From contig JACRDB010000139.1 of NCBI GenBank assembly GCA_016218725.1, positions 115,022-179,021 of the forward strand: a stretch of 64,000 nucleotides of DNA. The letters run 5' to 3'. Of this stretch, positions 15,976 to 26,300 are shown in pieces. The notes below the pieces were generated by a model. The model had not been told where the DNA came from. It saw only the letters and a list, made by a program, of their open reading frames with translations, and ran no database searches. This stretch comes from Deltaproteobacteria bacterium. Its GTDB lineage: Bacteria > Myxococcota_A > Polyangia > Polyangiales > Ga0077539. A program made the position numbers and the translations under genes. Positions within the stretch are counted from its first letter, which is position 1; the number at the start of each line of letters is the position of its first letter.

Positions 15976-17704
15976 CGCGCGCCAGCACCACGCCGCCGGT
16001 GAGCAGCACCCGGTCCACGGCGCCGCCGGTGGCGTGGGCCGCCAGGAGCTCGTACCCCCGCGGCAGGCCCCGGGCGACCTCCGAGGGCCCCTCCTGGCGC
16101 TGGGCCGTCAGGATCCGGTCGCCCTGCTGCGACACACGCACCCCGGGCGAGGGCTCGAAGCGCCGCTGCGAGCCCGCCACGTCCAGCGTCGGGTCCAGCC
16201 GCTGCGACGCCGGGAGCGTGCCCGAGGCGCGCCAGGTGCGGCCCCCGTCTGGCGACACCCGCACCTGCGTGGCCGTGGTGACCATCACCCAGCGCCCCGT
16301 GCTCGCGATGCGCTCCAGCTCCCCGCCCACCACGAAGGTCCAGCTGCGCCCGCCGTCCCCCGTGGAGAGCACCGCCCCGTCGGCGCGGGCAAAGACCCCT
16401 CGCTCCCGGTCTACGAAGACCCCTCGCTCCAGGGAGCGCCCGCCTGGCCCCGGCGCGAGCCTCCAGCGCCGCCCTCCGTCCTGGGTCCACCACAGGCCCC
16501 CATCGAGCCTCCAGGCCACCCTGGCGTCCAGGAAGCCCCCGCGGCCCGAGGGGGAGCTCGCCCGACCAGCGGTCCCCCGGGTGGCCGTCTGGTACCAGAG
16601 CCCCCCGCGGTCGGGGCTGGTCATCACCCCGCAAGCCCCGAAGGCCAGCGCCCGGCGATCGTCCAGCATGCGCACATGCTCGCACCCCTCGGGACCTCGG
16701 ATCTCGTTGCGGGCGTGGGAGTCGGGCAGCACCAGACGGCCGGTGTCCGCGCACGCCAGCTCCCCGTCCGGGGCGCGGTGGCACCGGGGGGCGCCGGAGT
16801 CTTCGCGCGCGCGTGCGCGTGCGCGCGCGATGGGGTCATAGGCCGCCGCCGTCCAGGACCGGCCTCCGTCAAAGCTCCAGGCCGAGGGCAGCGGCCCCCG
16901 TCCGGCCTCGATGCCGTCCCTCCAGCGCAGGCACCGAAGGACCCCGTTGTCGCCCTCGACGCCCACGACCCCGAGGCGGAAGGGCCTCCAGCTCTCCCCG
17001 CGGTCCAGCGAGCGGTGCCAGAAGGCATCCTCGCCCACCCGCAGCCGCGCGATGAGCGTGCGCCCACAATCGTCCACCCGGTCCGTCCGGGGTCCCGGGA
17101 GCGCCCTCGGTGGGCCGAAGGTGAAGCCATCATCCGAGGTCCAGAAGGTGCTCTCGGAGGCCACATGGAGCCTGGCGTCCCGGTCGGAGAACACCCTCGC
17201 CGAGGGCCCCGCCCCCGCGGGGAGGGCCAGCGTGGTCCAGTGGTCCCCGTGGTCCCGCGAGAGGTACACCCGGGGCGCCCGGGAGGCTCCCCCGGGGACC
17301 AGCACCGCCACGGCGTCCAGGGCCTCCAGGGGCACGAGCTCCGGGCGCTCCAGGTCCCGGAGCCGGGGCTCCCAGGTGACCCCCCCGTCGGCGCTGGTGC
17401 ACACCTCCTGGCGGGTGACGCCCACCAGGGTCTCCCCGCGGTGCCCGAGCGGGAGCACGTCCTCCAGGGGCGGGGCCGGGTGCCAGCCCTCCAGGTACCA
17501 GCCCCGGGCCAGCACCGGCGTCGCGGGCGGCGCGCAGGGCGCCTGCGGGGCGGCGCGGGGTGTGGGTATAGGTGCGCCCTCCGGGGCCTCCCGGGGGGCG
17601 CTCCCGTGGGTGGCTTCAAGCCTGGGGGGGTGGGCGGGAGCCGCGCGGTGGCACCCGGCGCCCAGCGCCAGCGCGACCCACCAGGACTGGCGACCCGAAG
17701 GCAT
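15959..17704 (-). CDS. BNR/sortilin-type beta-propeller lipoprotein
   Basis: The product is 581 aa from ATG 17704; the frame extends to 17863 but the signal peptide WWVALALGAGC (lipobox) fixes the start. At least nine Asp-box (SxDxGxxW) motifs are visible: SADGGVTW, SRDHGDHW, SDDGFTF, SLDRGESW, SFDGGRSW, SPDRGGLW, TQDGGRRW, STGDGGRSW and SPDGGRTW. They define a sialidase/sortilin-like propeller. No catalytic residues of a sialidase are obvious, so a binding role at the cell surface is more likely. It is the last gene of the minus-strand run that starts at 29207, after a 67 bp gap. The internal CG-alternating stretch encodes RARARAR. Confidence 0.8.
   Translation of the reverse strand: MPSGRQSWWVALALGAGCHRAAPAHPPRLEATHGSAPREAPEGAPIPTPRAAPQAPCAPPATPVLARGWYLEGWHPAPPLEDVLPLGHRGETLVGVTRQEVCTSADGGVTWEPRLRDLERPELVPLEALDAVAVLVPGGASRAPRVYLSRDHGDHWTTLALPAGAGPSARVFSDRDARLHVASESTFWTSDDGFTFGPPRALPGPRTDRVDDCGRTLIARLRVGEDAFWHRSLDRGESWRPFRLGVVGVEGDNGVLRCLRWRDGIEAGRGPLPSAWSFDGGRSWTAAAYDPIARARARAREDSGAPRCHRAPDGELACADTGRLVLPDSHARNEIRGPEGCEHVRMLDDRRALAFGACGVMTSPDRGGLWYQTATRGTAGRASSPSGRGGFLDARVAWRLDGGLWWTQDGGRRWRLAPGPGGRSLERGVFVDRERGVFARADGAVLSTGDGGRSWTFVVGGELERIASTGRWVMVTTATQVRVSPDGGRTWRASGTLPASQRLDPTLDVAGSQRRFEPSPGVRVSQQGDRILTAQRQEGPSEVARGLPRGYELLAAHATGGAVDRVLLTGGVVLARATPLP
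16804..16829 (-). repeat. 26-bp alternating purine-pyrimidine tract (Z-DNA-prone)
   Basis: A strictly alternating pyrimidine-purine run, almost all CG with two TG steps, lies inside the beta-propeller gene and encodes alternating Arg-Ala. Such tracts readily adopt left-handed DNA under negative supercoiling. Confidence 0.8.
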
Positions 17705-17771
17705 GACCCGGACTCCGTAGCCATAGTACCGCCGGACCCCCGGCGCCACCTCCCTGCGAGGGCGCCCTTCG

Positions 17772-18989
17772 CTACCGCAGGACGAAATCCAGCAGCCGGT
17801 CCCGCTGCGCCTCCGCGTCGGCGCGGCCGAGGTCAATGAGCTTCCGGGCGAAGGCTCCGTCAAAGAGCAGGTACGACGCCAGGTCGCTCTCGTCGTTGAC
17901 GCCCGTGTCGAGCAGGGCCAGGAGCTGCCGGGTGACCAGCGAGCCCCCGAGGCGCCCTCGCCGGACGTGCTGCCCGGCCATCATCCCGATGTCCTGGCTG
18001 GGGCGCACCACCAGGGCCTCCACGGGCCGGTAGGTCTCCTCTCCGCGGGACAGCGCCACGTCGGAGATCTTCGGCGTGAAGTCCCCGCCGTAGACCGCCT
18101 CGCCGTCGGACAGGATCTGGTTGATGCGGTTCAGGAGCTCCACGTCCGTCTGGACGTGATCCAGAAGGAACGCGTTGAGCACCTTTCCGAGCAGGAAGAG
18201 CGCCCCGGGGGTGCCCTCCCCCGGGCCGTGCGAGGGCGTCTCGGACACCTGGGCCCCGCGCACCTCCTTGGAGAGCCCGATGATGAGAATCCGCTCGGCC
18301 CCGAGCCGGATGGCCGGCGCGATGGGCGTGTTCTGCCGAAGGCCCCCGTCACAATACAAGAGCGCCCCGATGCGCACCGGGGGGAAGATCAACGGGATGG
18401 CCGCGCTGGCCAGGGCATGCTCGGGCCCGATGGTGGCCCGGCGCACCACCATCCGGGGACCGAGGCCCGCGGGCATGGGCACCTCCGGGGCCGTGTCCAG
18501 GAAGAGCGAGGTGCGCCCCGTGGCGATCTCCGTGGCGCTCACCGAGAGCCCCCGCAGGAGCCCCCGCTGGATCGACCGGGACACCATCCTCCAGGAGATC
18601 TCCTGGGTGATGAGCTCCACCATGGGCTGCACGTCAAAGAGCCCCACCGGCGCGTCGCTGCCGCCCCGGAAGAGCCTCGGGAGCTGGAGCGTCTGCCGCA
18701 GCCCGAAGCGCAGCACGCGGTCGATCTGGAGGTTGGTCCAGAGGTCCACCAGGCGCCGCACGCCGGAGGCCGGGTCCGCCATGTGCGCCGCGAGGAAGCA
18801 CCCGTTGATGGCCCCCACGCTGGTGCCGCAAATGACATCCACGTGCTGGCAGAGGTCCCTGCGCCGGGCCAGCTCGCCGTAGAGGTACGCCAGCACGCCG
18901 ACCTCGTAGGCCCCGCGCGCCCCGCCGCCGGAGAGCACCAGGGCCACGGATTTCGGCACCACGGCCTTGCGGCCACGCTCTGTCGTCAC
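17772..18989 (-). CDS. Patatin-like phospholipase
   Basis: The product is 405 aa. The GTG start at 18989 overlaps the stop of the kinase-ATPase gene (GTGA). The SGGGARG oxyanion motif lies near residues 18-24, the nucleophile elbow GTSVG gives Ser57, and DGG gives Asp214, a complete catalytic dyad. Other patatin landmarks are YEVGVLAYL, ASAAIPLIFPPV and NTPIAPAIRLGAERILII. It should hydrolyse acyl esters of phospholipids, probably at the cytoplasmic membrane or after export. The C-terminal ~150 residues are helical. Co-translation with a kinase suggests regulated activity; this is inference. Confidence 0.92.
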   Translation of the reverse strand: MTTERGRKAVVPKSVALVLSGGGARGAYEVGVLAYLYGELARRRDLCQHVDVICGTSVGAINGCFLAAHMADPASGVRRLVDLWTNLQIDRVLRFGLRQTLQLPRLFRGGSDAPVGLFDVQPMVELITQEISWRMVSRSIQRGLLRGLSVSATEIATGRTSLFLDTAPEVPMPAGLGPRMVVRRATIGPEHALASAAIPLIFPPVRIGALLYCDGGLRQNTPIAPAIRLGAERILIIGLSKEVRGAQVSETPSHGPGEGTPGALFLLGKVLNAFLLDHVQTDVELLNRINQILSDGEAVYGGDFTPKISDVALSRGEETYRPVEALVVRPSQDIGMMAGQHVRRGRLGGSLVTRQLLALLDTGVNDESDLASYLLFDGAFARKLIDLGRADAEAQRDRLLDFVLR

Positions 18990-21900
18990 GCGCCTGAGAC
19001 CTCCGTGTCGCCGCGCCCTGCGGAGCCCGTACCGTCGTTCCTGGAGGCCATCGCCGTCAACAGCTTCCCGAGGTGCGCCGCCCGGTCGGGCTCCCCGAGG
19101 CCCACCAGCGCCCGGGTCAGGGCCCGCAGCACCCGGTCCCGCCGCTGGATCCTCCGGGGCTCCGCGAAGGCCGGGTCCGAGAGCACCTCCTCCACGCTCC
19201 GGCGGGCGCCCACCCGGTCCCCGAGCTGCACCGCGGCCACCGCCGCCAGCGCCCGGGCGTTGAGCGCCAGCACCCCGTGGCCCGCCTCCCGGGCCATCCG
19301 GTCGGCCCCCTCGGCCACGGCCCTGGCCAGGCGCCACTGGCGCCGCGCCAGGTGCACCATCGCGTCCCCCATGCTCACCCAGATCAGCGACACCCGCGCC
19401 CCGCTCATCCCCGCCCGCACCCGCGCTCGCTCCACCTCGCTGGCGGCGCCCTCCACGTCCCCCGCGTCGAGCTGCAGCTCGCCCAGCACGGTGTACGTCT
19501 CCACCGCCGCCATCAGCGCCGCGGGGTTGTTCCTCCCCTCCAGGGCCCGGGCCGCGCGGCGCAGGCACGCCAGCGCCCGGGTGGTGTCCCCGAGCTCCGC
19601 GTACACCTGCCCGAGGTGCGCCAGGCTCACCCCCAGGCGCTCCCGCTGGCCCAGCTCGCGGTCAATGGAAATGCTCGCCAGGAGCAGGCTCGCCGCGTCC
19701 GTGGCCTCGCCCCGCGCCAGGCTCGCCACCCCGAGCTCCGCCAGCGCCGCCCCGAGGAGCCTCCGGGGCCCCTGCTGGGACGCCAGCCCGAAGGCCTCGG
19801 CCAGCACCTTCACCGCCCCGTCGGGGTCGCCCCCGGCGCGCTGGAGGCTCCCCTTGGCCACCAGGACCTCGATGCGCAGCGTGCGCGCCGAGCGCACCCC
19901 GTCGTCCGTGGAGCCGCCAGGGGGCGGCACCAGCGCCGCGCGGTGGGCCAGGGCCTCCAGGGCCTCGTCGCAGGCCTCCAGGCTCTCCCGGTAGCGCCCC
20001 CGGAGCCCGAGCCACAGGGCGAACACCCGCAGCGCCTCGGCCTCGGTGCGCGCGTCGAACGCCTTGCGCGCCGCCCTGGCCGACGCCGACACGTCCCGCT
20101 CCAGCCCGTCCCCCTGGGAGGTCTCCAGCTTGTACCGCGCCTGGCGCACCAGGGCCTGGGCCACCAGCCTCACGTCGTGGGACTGCACGGCCAGCCCGCG
20201 CATGGTCTCCAGCTCAAGCCTCCGCGCCCGGGGCCAGCCCCACAGCCTCGCGATGTCCTCCCGCCCCAGGTGCGCCGCGAAGCGCAGGACCGCCCCCTCG
20301 CCCTGCACCTCGCCGCGCGTCAGGTGCAGCACCCTGGAGTACGCCGCCAGGGCCTCCCGGTCCTGGCTCTGGCTCCGCAGCGCCAGGGCGGCCTCGATCC
20401 ACGCCCGGGACGCCGGACGCGCCGCCCCCGCAGCCTCCCGGTGCCTCGCCAGGCCCGCCGCCCCGAGGCCCCGGGCCGTGGGCAGGCGCTCCAGACAGTC
20501 CGCCACCCGCGCATGCATCGCCGGGATCGCCGTGGGATCAATGGACGCCAGCGCCACTCGCGCCACCGCGGGGTGGGCAAAGGTAAGCGTCATCCCACCC
20601 GTGGGGGAAAGTGGGCCATGGACCAGGAGCCCGTCGGTGATGAGCCTCGCGCGGAGCCTGGGGCCTTCTTCTCCGCAGAGGGGGTCTACGATGTCCGGGT
20701 CGATGCCCTCGGCGCCGAGGATGGAGCACCACCGGAGGTAGAGCCTGGCGTCGGCGGAGAGGGCCTCCAGCCTCGCGGCGAGGAGCTCCTCCAGGGAGGT
20801 GGGCAGCGGGGCCTCGCCCTCGCGGGAGGGGCTGAGCTCCGCCACGCTGCGCCCGGCGTGGTCCCGGACGACCACCCGCTCGCGCTCGGCGAGGGCCTCG
20901 ACCACCTCCAGGAGCATGAGCGGGCTGCCGCCGGCGATGGCGCTCACCTCCCGGACCAGCTCCGGCGAGGCGTCCTCGGCGGAGAAGGCGCTGGCGATCA
21001 GGCGCCGCCGCGCGTCGAGGTCCAGGGCCCCGAGGGTGATCGCCGGGAGCCGTACGAGCTCGCGCACCAGGGGGTCTTCGTCCCGGGCCACGAGGACCAG
21101 GAGGAGCCTCGCCACCGGGGGCCTCCGGGCCAGGTCACACAAGAGCGCCCGGCTCTGGCGGTCGGCCTGCTCGATGGCATCGATCACGCACACCACGGGC
21201 TTCTCCGACGCCTGGGCGGTGATCAAGCGCCGGAGGATCACCCCGAGCTCGCGCAGGGTGCTGGCCTCGGCGCCAGGCTCCTCGCGCTCCAGGCCCACGC
21301 TCAGGCGCATGGCGCGAAGGGCTACACGTCGGGAGAGCACCGACGTGTGGGTGCGCTCCGAGGCTAGTTCCAAGACGCGCTCCAGAACGCCCCCGAGGGC
21401 GTCCGGGGCGCCCACCAGGGCGCGCAGGAGGGCGCCCACCAGGGCGTACGGCGCGGCGTGGGTGCCGAAGGCCGAGTCCACCCGGAGGGCCGTGACGGGG
21501 CGCAGGACATCCACGGCGAGCCCTGCCATGAAGGCCGCGATGAACGCGCTCTTGCCGACACCCAACGGACCGGTGACGAGGATCGAGCGCCCGGCGCCGG
21601 AGTCCAGCACCTGCTGGAGGGTCTCCCGGAGCTGGGCCATGGGGGCGTCGCGGCCCGTGAGGGCCCAGGCCTGCACGTCGGCCTCGCGGTCCCGCTCGGC
21701 GCGGGTCTTCATGCGCTCCAGGAGGAAGGCCCGCTGCCCCGCGGCGGAGCGTCCGGCGTGCTCCCGGAGCACGAAGGCCCGGCGCGCGGTGCGGTAGAAC
21801 CCGAGGGCCACCAGGGCCTCCTGGGGCCTGGCGGTCTGGCCCAGGGTGGACGCCACGGCGCGGGCGTCGTCCACGATCTCGTAGCTCTGGAGGGTGCCCC

Positions 21901-23323
21901 CGGGCTCCCGGGCGCATGCGGCCACGCCGCGGGACAGGCCCAGGGCCAGGCGCGTGGTGGCCGTGAGGTCCGGCGAGGCGCCCGGGGCGTGGTCTGGCGC
22001 GAGGGTGCGCACGGCGTCCAGGGCGTCCAGGGCGAAGCGGGCGGCCCTCAGGGGGTCATCCACGCGCGGGCGCAGCACCCCGACCACGACGGTGAAGGCG
22101 TCGTCGGCGTGGCGCTCCAGGAGCGCGTCGGCCTTGAAGGCCAGGGCGTCCAGGAGCCCGAGGAGGGCGCGGGTGTCCACGGTGTGCTCGCTGGTGGTGG
22201 GGGGCACCAGGCGCCCGGCGATCACCGCCACCGGGACGCGCTCCCGGAGGAGTGCGGGGTTCTCGGGCCGGGCGGGGCGGGCGTCTTCGCCCCAGGTGGC
22301 CAGGAGGTCCCGGCTGCCCGCGGGCACCGTGGCGCCGCCCTCGTGCTCGCCGCCGTGGCTCAGGGACCCCTGCGGCGGGAGCGAGGGCTTGCGGGCGGGC
22401 ACCACCCGGGCGAGGCAGTGCTCCAGGGTGGCCGCGTCGGGGGGTTCGGGCAGGGCGTGGAGCCACTGGGAGAGGGCCCGGCCGTACTCCCGCGCGGACT
22501 GGTACCGGGACTCCCGCTGGGGCTGCGTGGCCTTGTCGGCGATGGCCCGGAGCTCCTCGGGGAAGTCCGCCAGGAGCGTGGCCACCGAGGGCAGGTCCCC
22601 CTGGCGGAGGCGCAGGAGGATGTCCGGCCCCTGGGCCACGTTATGGAAGAACCCGTGGCCCGTGAGCAATTCCACCAGCACCACCCCGAGGGCGAAGACG
22701 TCCGCCCGGCGGTCCACGGCCTCGCCGCGGGCCTGCTCGGGGGACATGTACCCGAACTTGCCCTTGATGGCCCCGTGGTCTTCGAGGGAGGCGCTGCGCA
22801 CCCTGGCGATGCCAAAATCTCCGATGCGCACGGTGCCATCGAAGGCCAGGAGCACGTTGGACGGGGACACGTCCCGGTGGACGATCTCCAGGGGATTTCC
22901 GTGCTCGTCGGTGCGCTCGTGGGCGTAGTGCAGGCCCCGGGCGACCTCGCGGGTGAGGTAGGCGGCCAGCGGGGGCGGGAGCTTCTCGCCCGCGCGGCCC
23001 AGGGCGCCCACGAGGTGCCCGGCGTCCACGCCGTCCACGTGCTCCATGATGAGCAGCAGCGTGGGCCCGTCGGACTCGAAGCCGAAGACCTGCACGACGT
23101 TCGGGTGGTTGAGCCTCAGGGCGACGCGGGCCTCGTCGATGAACATCGCCCGGAAGTGCGGGTTCTCCGCGAAGGCGGGCAGGATGCGCTTGACGACCAG
23201 GAGCTTCTCGATCCCCTCGGCGCCGCGGGAGCGGGCCAGGAAGACCTCCGCCATGCCCCCGGCGCCGAGGCGCCGCACGACCGCGTAGCGACCCAGGAAC
23301 TGCGGCGGCAGCGAGGACTGCAC
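18986..23323 (-). CDS. Giant Ser/Thr kinase - degenerate cyclase - AAA ATPase - TPR protein
   Basis: The product is 1445 aa. Hanks-type kinase at ~11-280: GAGGMAEV, catalytic Lys in LLVVKRIL, HRDVSPSN with Asp151, DFGIAR, APE-like MSPEQAR. A region at ~360-490 (VAVIAGRLV, LLERHADDAFTVVVGVLRP, LALGLSRGVAAC) looks like a class III nucleotide cyclase without recognisable metal-binding residues. An ATPase follows: GPLGVGKS Walker A at ~585-592 and VVCVIDAIEQAD Walker B. About 600 residues of TPR-like helices close it (ALAALAELGVASLARGEATD). This is the plan of kinase/cyclase/ATPase fusions common in Myxococcota. The GTG start has no ribosome binding site; TACACT lies 7 nt upstream. Confidence 0.88.
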   Translation of the reverse strand: MQSSLPPQFLGRYAVVRRLGAGGMAEVFLARSRGAEGIEKLLVVKRILPAFAENPHFRAMFIDEARVALRLNHPNVVQVFGFESDGPTLLLIMEHVDGVDAGHLVGALGRAGEKLPPPLAAYLTREVARGLHYAHERTDEHGNPLEIVHRDVSPSNVLLAFDGTVRIGDFGIARVRSASLEDHGAIKGKFGYMSPEQARGEAVDRRADVFALGVVLVELLTGHGFFHNVAQGPDILLRLRQGDLPSVATLLADFPEELRAIADKATQPQRESRYQSAREYGRALSQWLHALPEPPDAATLEHCLARVVPARKPSLPPQGSLSHGGEHEGGATVPAGSRDLLATWGEDARPARPENPALLRERVPVAVIAGRLVPPTTSEHTVDTRALLGLLDALAFKADALLERHADDAFTVVVGVLRPRVDDPLRAARFALDALDAVRTLAPDHAPGASPDLTATTRLALGLSRGVAACAREPGGTLQSYEIVDDARAVASTLGQTARPQEALVALGFYRTARRAFVLREHAGRSAAGQRAFLLERMKTRAERDREADVQAWALTGRDAPMAQLRETLQQVLDSGAGRSILVTGPLGVGKSAFIAAFMAGLAVDVLRPVTALRVDSAFGTHAAPYALVGALLRALVGAPDALGGVLERVLELASERTHTSVLSRRVALRAMRLSVGLEREEPGAEASTLRELGVILRRLITAQASEKPVVCVIDAIEQADRQSRALLCDLARRPPVARLLLVLVARDEDPLVRELVRLPAITLGALDLDARRRLIASAFSAEDASPELVREVSAIAGGSPLMLLEVVEALAERERVVVRDHAGRSVAELSPSREGEAPLPTSLEELLAARLEALSADARLYLRWCSILGAEGIDPDIVDPLCGEEGPRLRARLITDGLLVHGPLSPTGGMTLTFAHPAVARVALASIDPTAIPAMHARVADCLERLPTARGLGAAGLARHREAAGAARPASRAWIEAALALRSQSQDREALAAYSRVLHLTRGEVQGEGAVLRFAAHLGREDIARLWGWPRARRLELETMRGLAVQSHDVRLVAQALVRQARYKLETSQGDGLERDVSASARAARKAFDARTEAEALRVFALWLGLRGRYRESLEACDEALEALAHRAALVPPPGGSTDDGVRSARTLRIEVLVAKGSLQRAGGDPDGAVKVLAEAFGLASQQGPRRLLGAALAELGVASLARGEATDAASLLLASISIDRELGQRERLGVSLAHLGQVYAELGDTTRALACLRRAARALEGRNNPAALMAAVETYTVLGELQLDAGDVEGAASEVERARVRAGMSGARVSLIWVSMGDAMVHLARRQWRLARAVAEGADRMAREAGHGVLALNARALAAVAAVQLGDRVGARRSVEEVLSDPAFAEPRRIQRRDRVLRALTRALVGLGEPDRAAHLGKLLTAMASRNDGTGSAGRGDTEVSGA

Positions 23324-23330
23324 GTGGGAC

Positions 23331-23336
23331 AGTGTA
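23331..23336 (-). promoter_or_regulatory. -10-like element before the kinase-ATPase gene
   Basis: On the minus strand TACACT ends 7 nt before the GTG at 23323, in the 28-bp gap after the Cys-rich lipoprotein gene. A leaderless internal promoter is plausible. The -35 position has nothing recognisable. Confidence 0.35.
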
Positions 23337-23351
23337 CCCCGAAGGGCGCCC

Positions 23352-26300
23352 CTACATGGGAGAGAAGCGCACGCGGCTGCCGGCCCCGACGCGGCCCGAG
23401 TGCATCACCCCCTGGGTGGCGCCGAAGGACTGGAGCCCCACGGTCACGCCGTCGACGTCCCGGGGGCTCCCCCCGTTGAAGGTCCCGGAGAAGGGCGTGT
23501 CGTACAGGAACTCGATCACCTGCGAGGTCTCGTTGAAGATGGCCTCGAAGGTGAGGGACAACATCGGCGTGCCGAAGGCGAACAAACCGGCGTCGTAGTA
23601 CTCCACGACGAAGCGCCGGTTGGGGGCGGCGCCGGTGGTGCCGATGCAGGTCCCGCGGCTGCGCAGGACCAGGTCCCGGCCAAAAATAAACACCGCCGCC
23701 GAGGGCTCCCCCGTGGAGGGCAAGACGCCGTAGGAGGCGCCGGTGTGCACCACCGTGGCGTTGAAGACAAAGTCCCCGAGGAGCAGGTGCCCGTTGCTGG
23801 AGATGGCCATGGCGGTGGTGAGCCCGCCGAAGAGCTCCACGGGGAAGGGCAGGAGCCCCTCGACGCGGGGCGGCGGCGGGGCCGTGGTGAAGAACACCCG
23901 GCCGTCGTCCTGGCCGGAGAGGAAGCTCCGGGAGCCCGGCAGCGCGCAGGCGTCCACCCAGGGGAGCTCCGTGGCCGTGGGGGTGGTGATGGTGTAGCCC
24001 CGGAAGGTGCCCCGGGTGCAGAACGCCCCGGAGCACGAGCGCCCCGTGGCGCAGGTGACCCCGCAGCGCCCGCAGGCCCCGGAGGCGCTCAGGAGGTTGG
24101 CCTCGCAGCCGTTGGCGGCCGCGCCGTCGCAGTCCCCGGTGCCGACCCGGCAGGCGCCGACATCGACCACGCAGGTCCCGCCGGAGCACCGCTGGGTCTC
24201 CACGCCGGGCAGCGCGCAGGTGCGCCCGCAGGCGCCGCAGTTGGCCGTGTCCGAGGAGATCCCGGCCTCGCAGCCGTTGGTCACCGAGCGGTCGCAGTCC
24301 TCGAAGCCCCCGAAGCACGACCGCACGCTGCAAACGCCCAGCACGCACTGCCCGGTGCCGTTCAGGGGCGCGCAGGTGTTGCCGCAGCCGCCGCAGTCCG
24401 TGAGGCTCGTGCGCACGTCCGTCTCGCAGCCGTCCGCGGGGTTGCCGTTGCAGTCCGCGAAGCCCGGCTCACAATCGCTCCGGCACGCGCCCGTGTCGCA
24501 CCGGGCCACGGCGTGAGGCCGCGCAGCGCACGCGCGCCCGCAGGCCCCGCAGTGCTCCAGGTTCGACCCGAGCGCCGTCTCGCACCCGTTGGACGCCATG
24601 GCGTCGCAGTTGCCAAAGCCCGCCCGGCAGGAGCCCAGCGCGCACGCCCCGGCCGTACACGTCGCGTTCCCGTTGGTGAACGCGCACGCCACCCCACACC
24701 CGCTACAGTTCATGACATCGGTGTTGGTGTTCACCTCGCAGCCGTTGGTGACCGAGCGGTCGCAGTCGGCGCGGCCGGGGTCGCACATCCCGACGGTGCA
24801 CGCCCCCATGACGCAGCCCGGCGTGGCGTTGGGGACGGCGCAGGCGTTCCCGCAGAGCCGGCAGTTGCGCGGGTCCGTGGCCAGGTCCACCTCGCAGCCG
24901 TTGGCCATGTTGCCGTCGCAGTCTCCCCGGCCCATGTCGCACACGGTGCGGGAGCACACGCCCAGGACGCAGGTGCCGGAGCCCCCGGCGAAGGTGCATG
25001 CGTTGCCGCAGGCGCCGCAGTGGGCGGCGCTGGTGCGGAGGCTCACCTCGCAGCCGTTGGCGGGGTTCATGTCACAGTCCGCGAAGCCTGGCGTGCACGC
25101 CACCAGGGCGCAGCGCCCGTCGCGGCAGGCCGCGGTGGCGTTGTCGAAGGCGCAGCGGGTGCCGCAGGCGCCGCAGTTGGCGCTGGTGTTGGTGGTGGTC
25201 TCGCAGCCGTTGGCGGGGTTCATGTCGCAGTCCCCGAAGCCCGGGCGGCAGGCCCCGCAGCGGCCGTCCATCCCGCACGCGCGGTTGCCGGTGCAGTCCG
25301 CGTCCGCGCAGCAGTCCCGGCAGGCCATGGCGCCGGTCAACCCCGGGCAGCACCGGGCGCACATGGTGAAGGTGCACGCGCCCATCACGCACCGGTCCGC
25401 GGTGCAGGCCACCATGTCATCACAGTCCGTGTCCGCGCAGCACTGGGCGCAGCGCCCGCCGCAGTCCCGGAAGCCCCCCGCGCAGCCGCAGGTGCCCCCC
25501 CGGCACGACTGCCCGGCCCCGCAGGCCACGCCGCAGCGCCCGCAGTGGGCGGCGCTCGCGCGCAGCTCCACCTCGCAGCCGTTGGCCGGGTCCATGTCGC
25601 AGTCCGCCCAGCCCTCCTCGCAGGCGCAGCCCGCGGCCCCCGCGCAGCGCTGGTGGGCCCCGCACGCCCGGCCGCAGGTGCCGCAGTTGCGCCCGTCCTG
25701 GGTGAGGTCCGCGCACACCATCCCGCACGCGGTGGTGCCCTCGGGGCAGGCGGCCACGCAGCCCCCGGCGGCGCACAGGGCCGTCGGGGCCTCGCACACA
25801 CGCCCGCACATCCCGCAGTTCATCGGGTCGAGCAGGGCAGTGTTGCACTGGGCCCCGGCCGGGCAGCGCTGCCACCCCGGGGAGCACTGGCACGCCCCCA
25901 TCGCGCAGGCCCCGCGGTCCCCGCAGGCGCGGTTGCACCCGCCGCAGTGGGCCGAGCTCGCCCGGGGGTCCACCTCGCAGCCGTTGGCCGCCATGCCGTC
26001 GCAGTCCGCGAAGCCCCCGGGGCAGACGCACTGCCCCGCGGCGCAGCTCTGCCCCATGGGGCAGCGGTTGCCGCACATCCCGCAGTGGGCCGCGTCCACG
26101 TTGGTGTCCGTCTCGCAGCCGTTGGCCATGTTGCCGTCGCAGTCCGCGGTGGTCCCCTGGCAGGTGCATGCCCCGTTGACGCACGCCCGGCCGCTGGTGC
26201 ACCCGTTGTTGCACCGGCCGCAGTTGGAGTCCGAGGTGAGCACGTTCACCTCGCACCCGTCGGCGGCGTTGCCGTTGCAGTTCTCGTACCCCAGGCGGCA

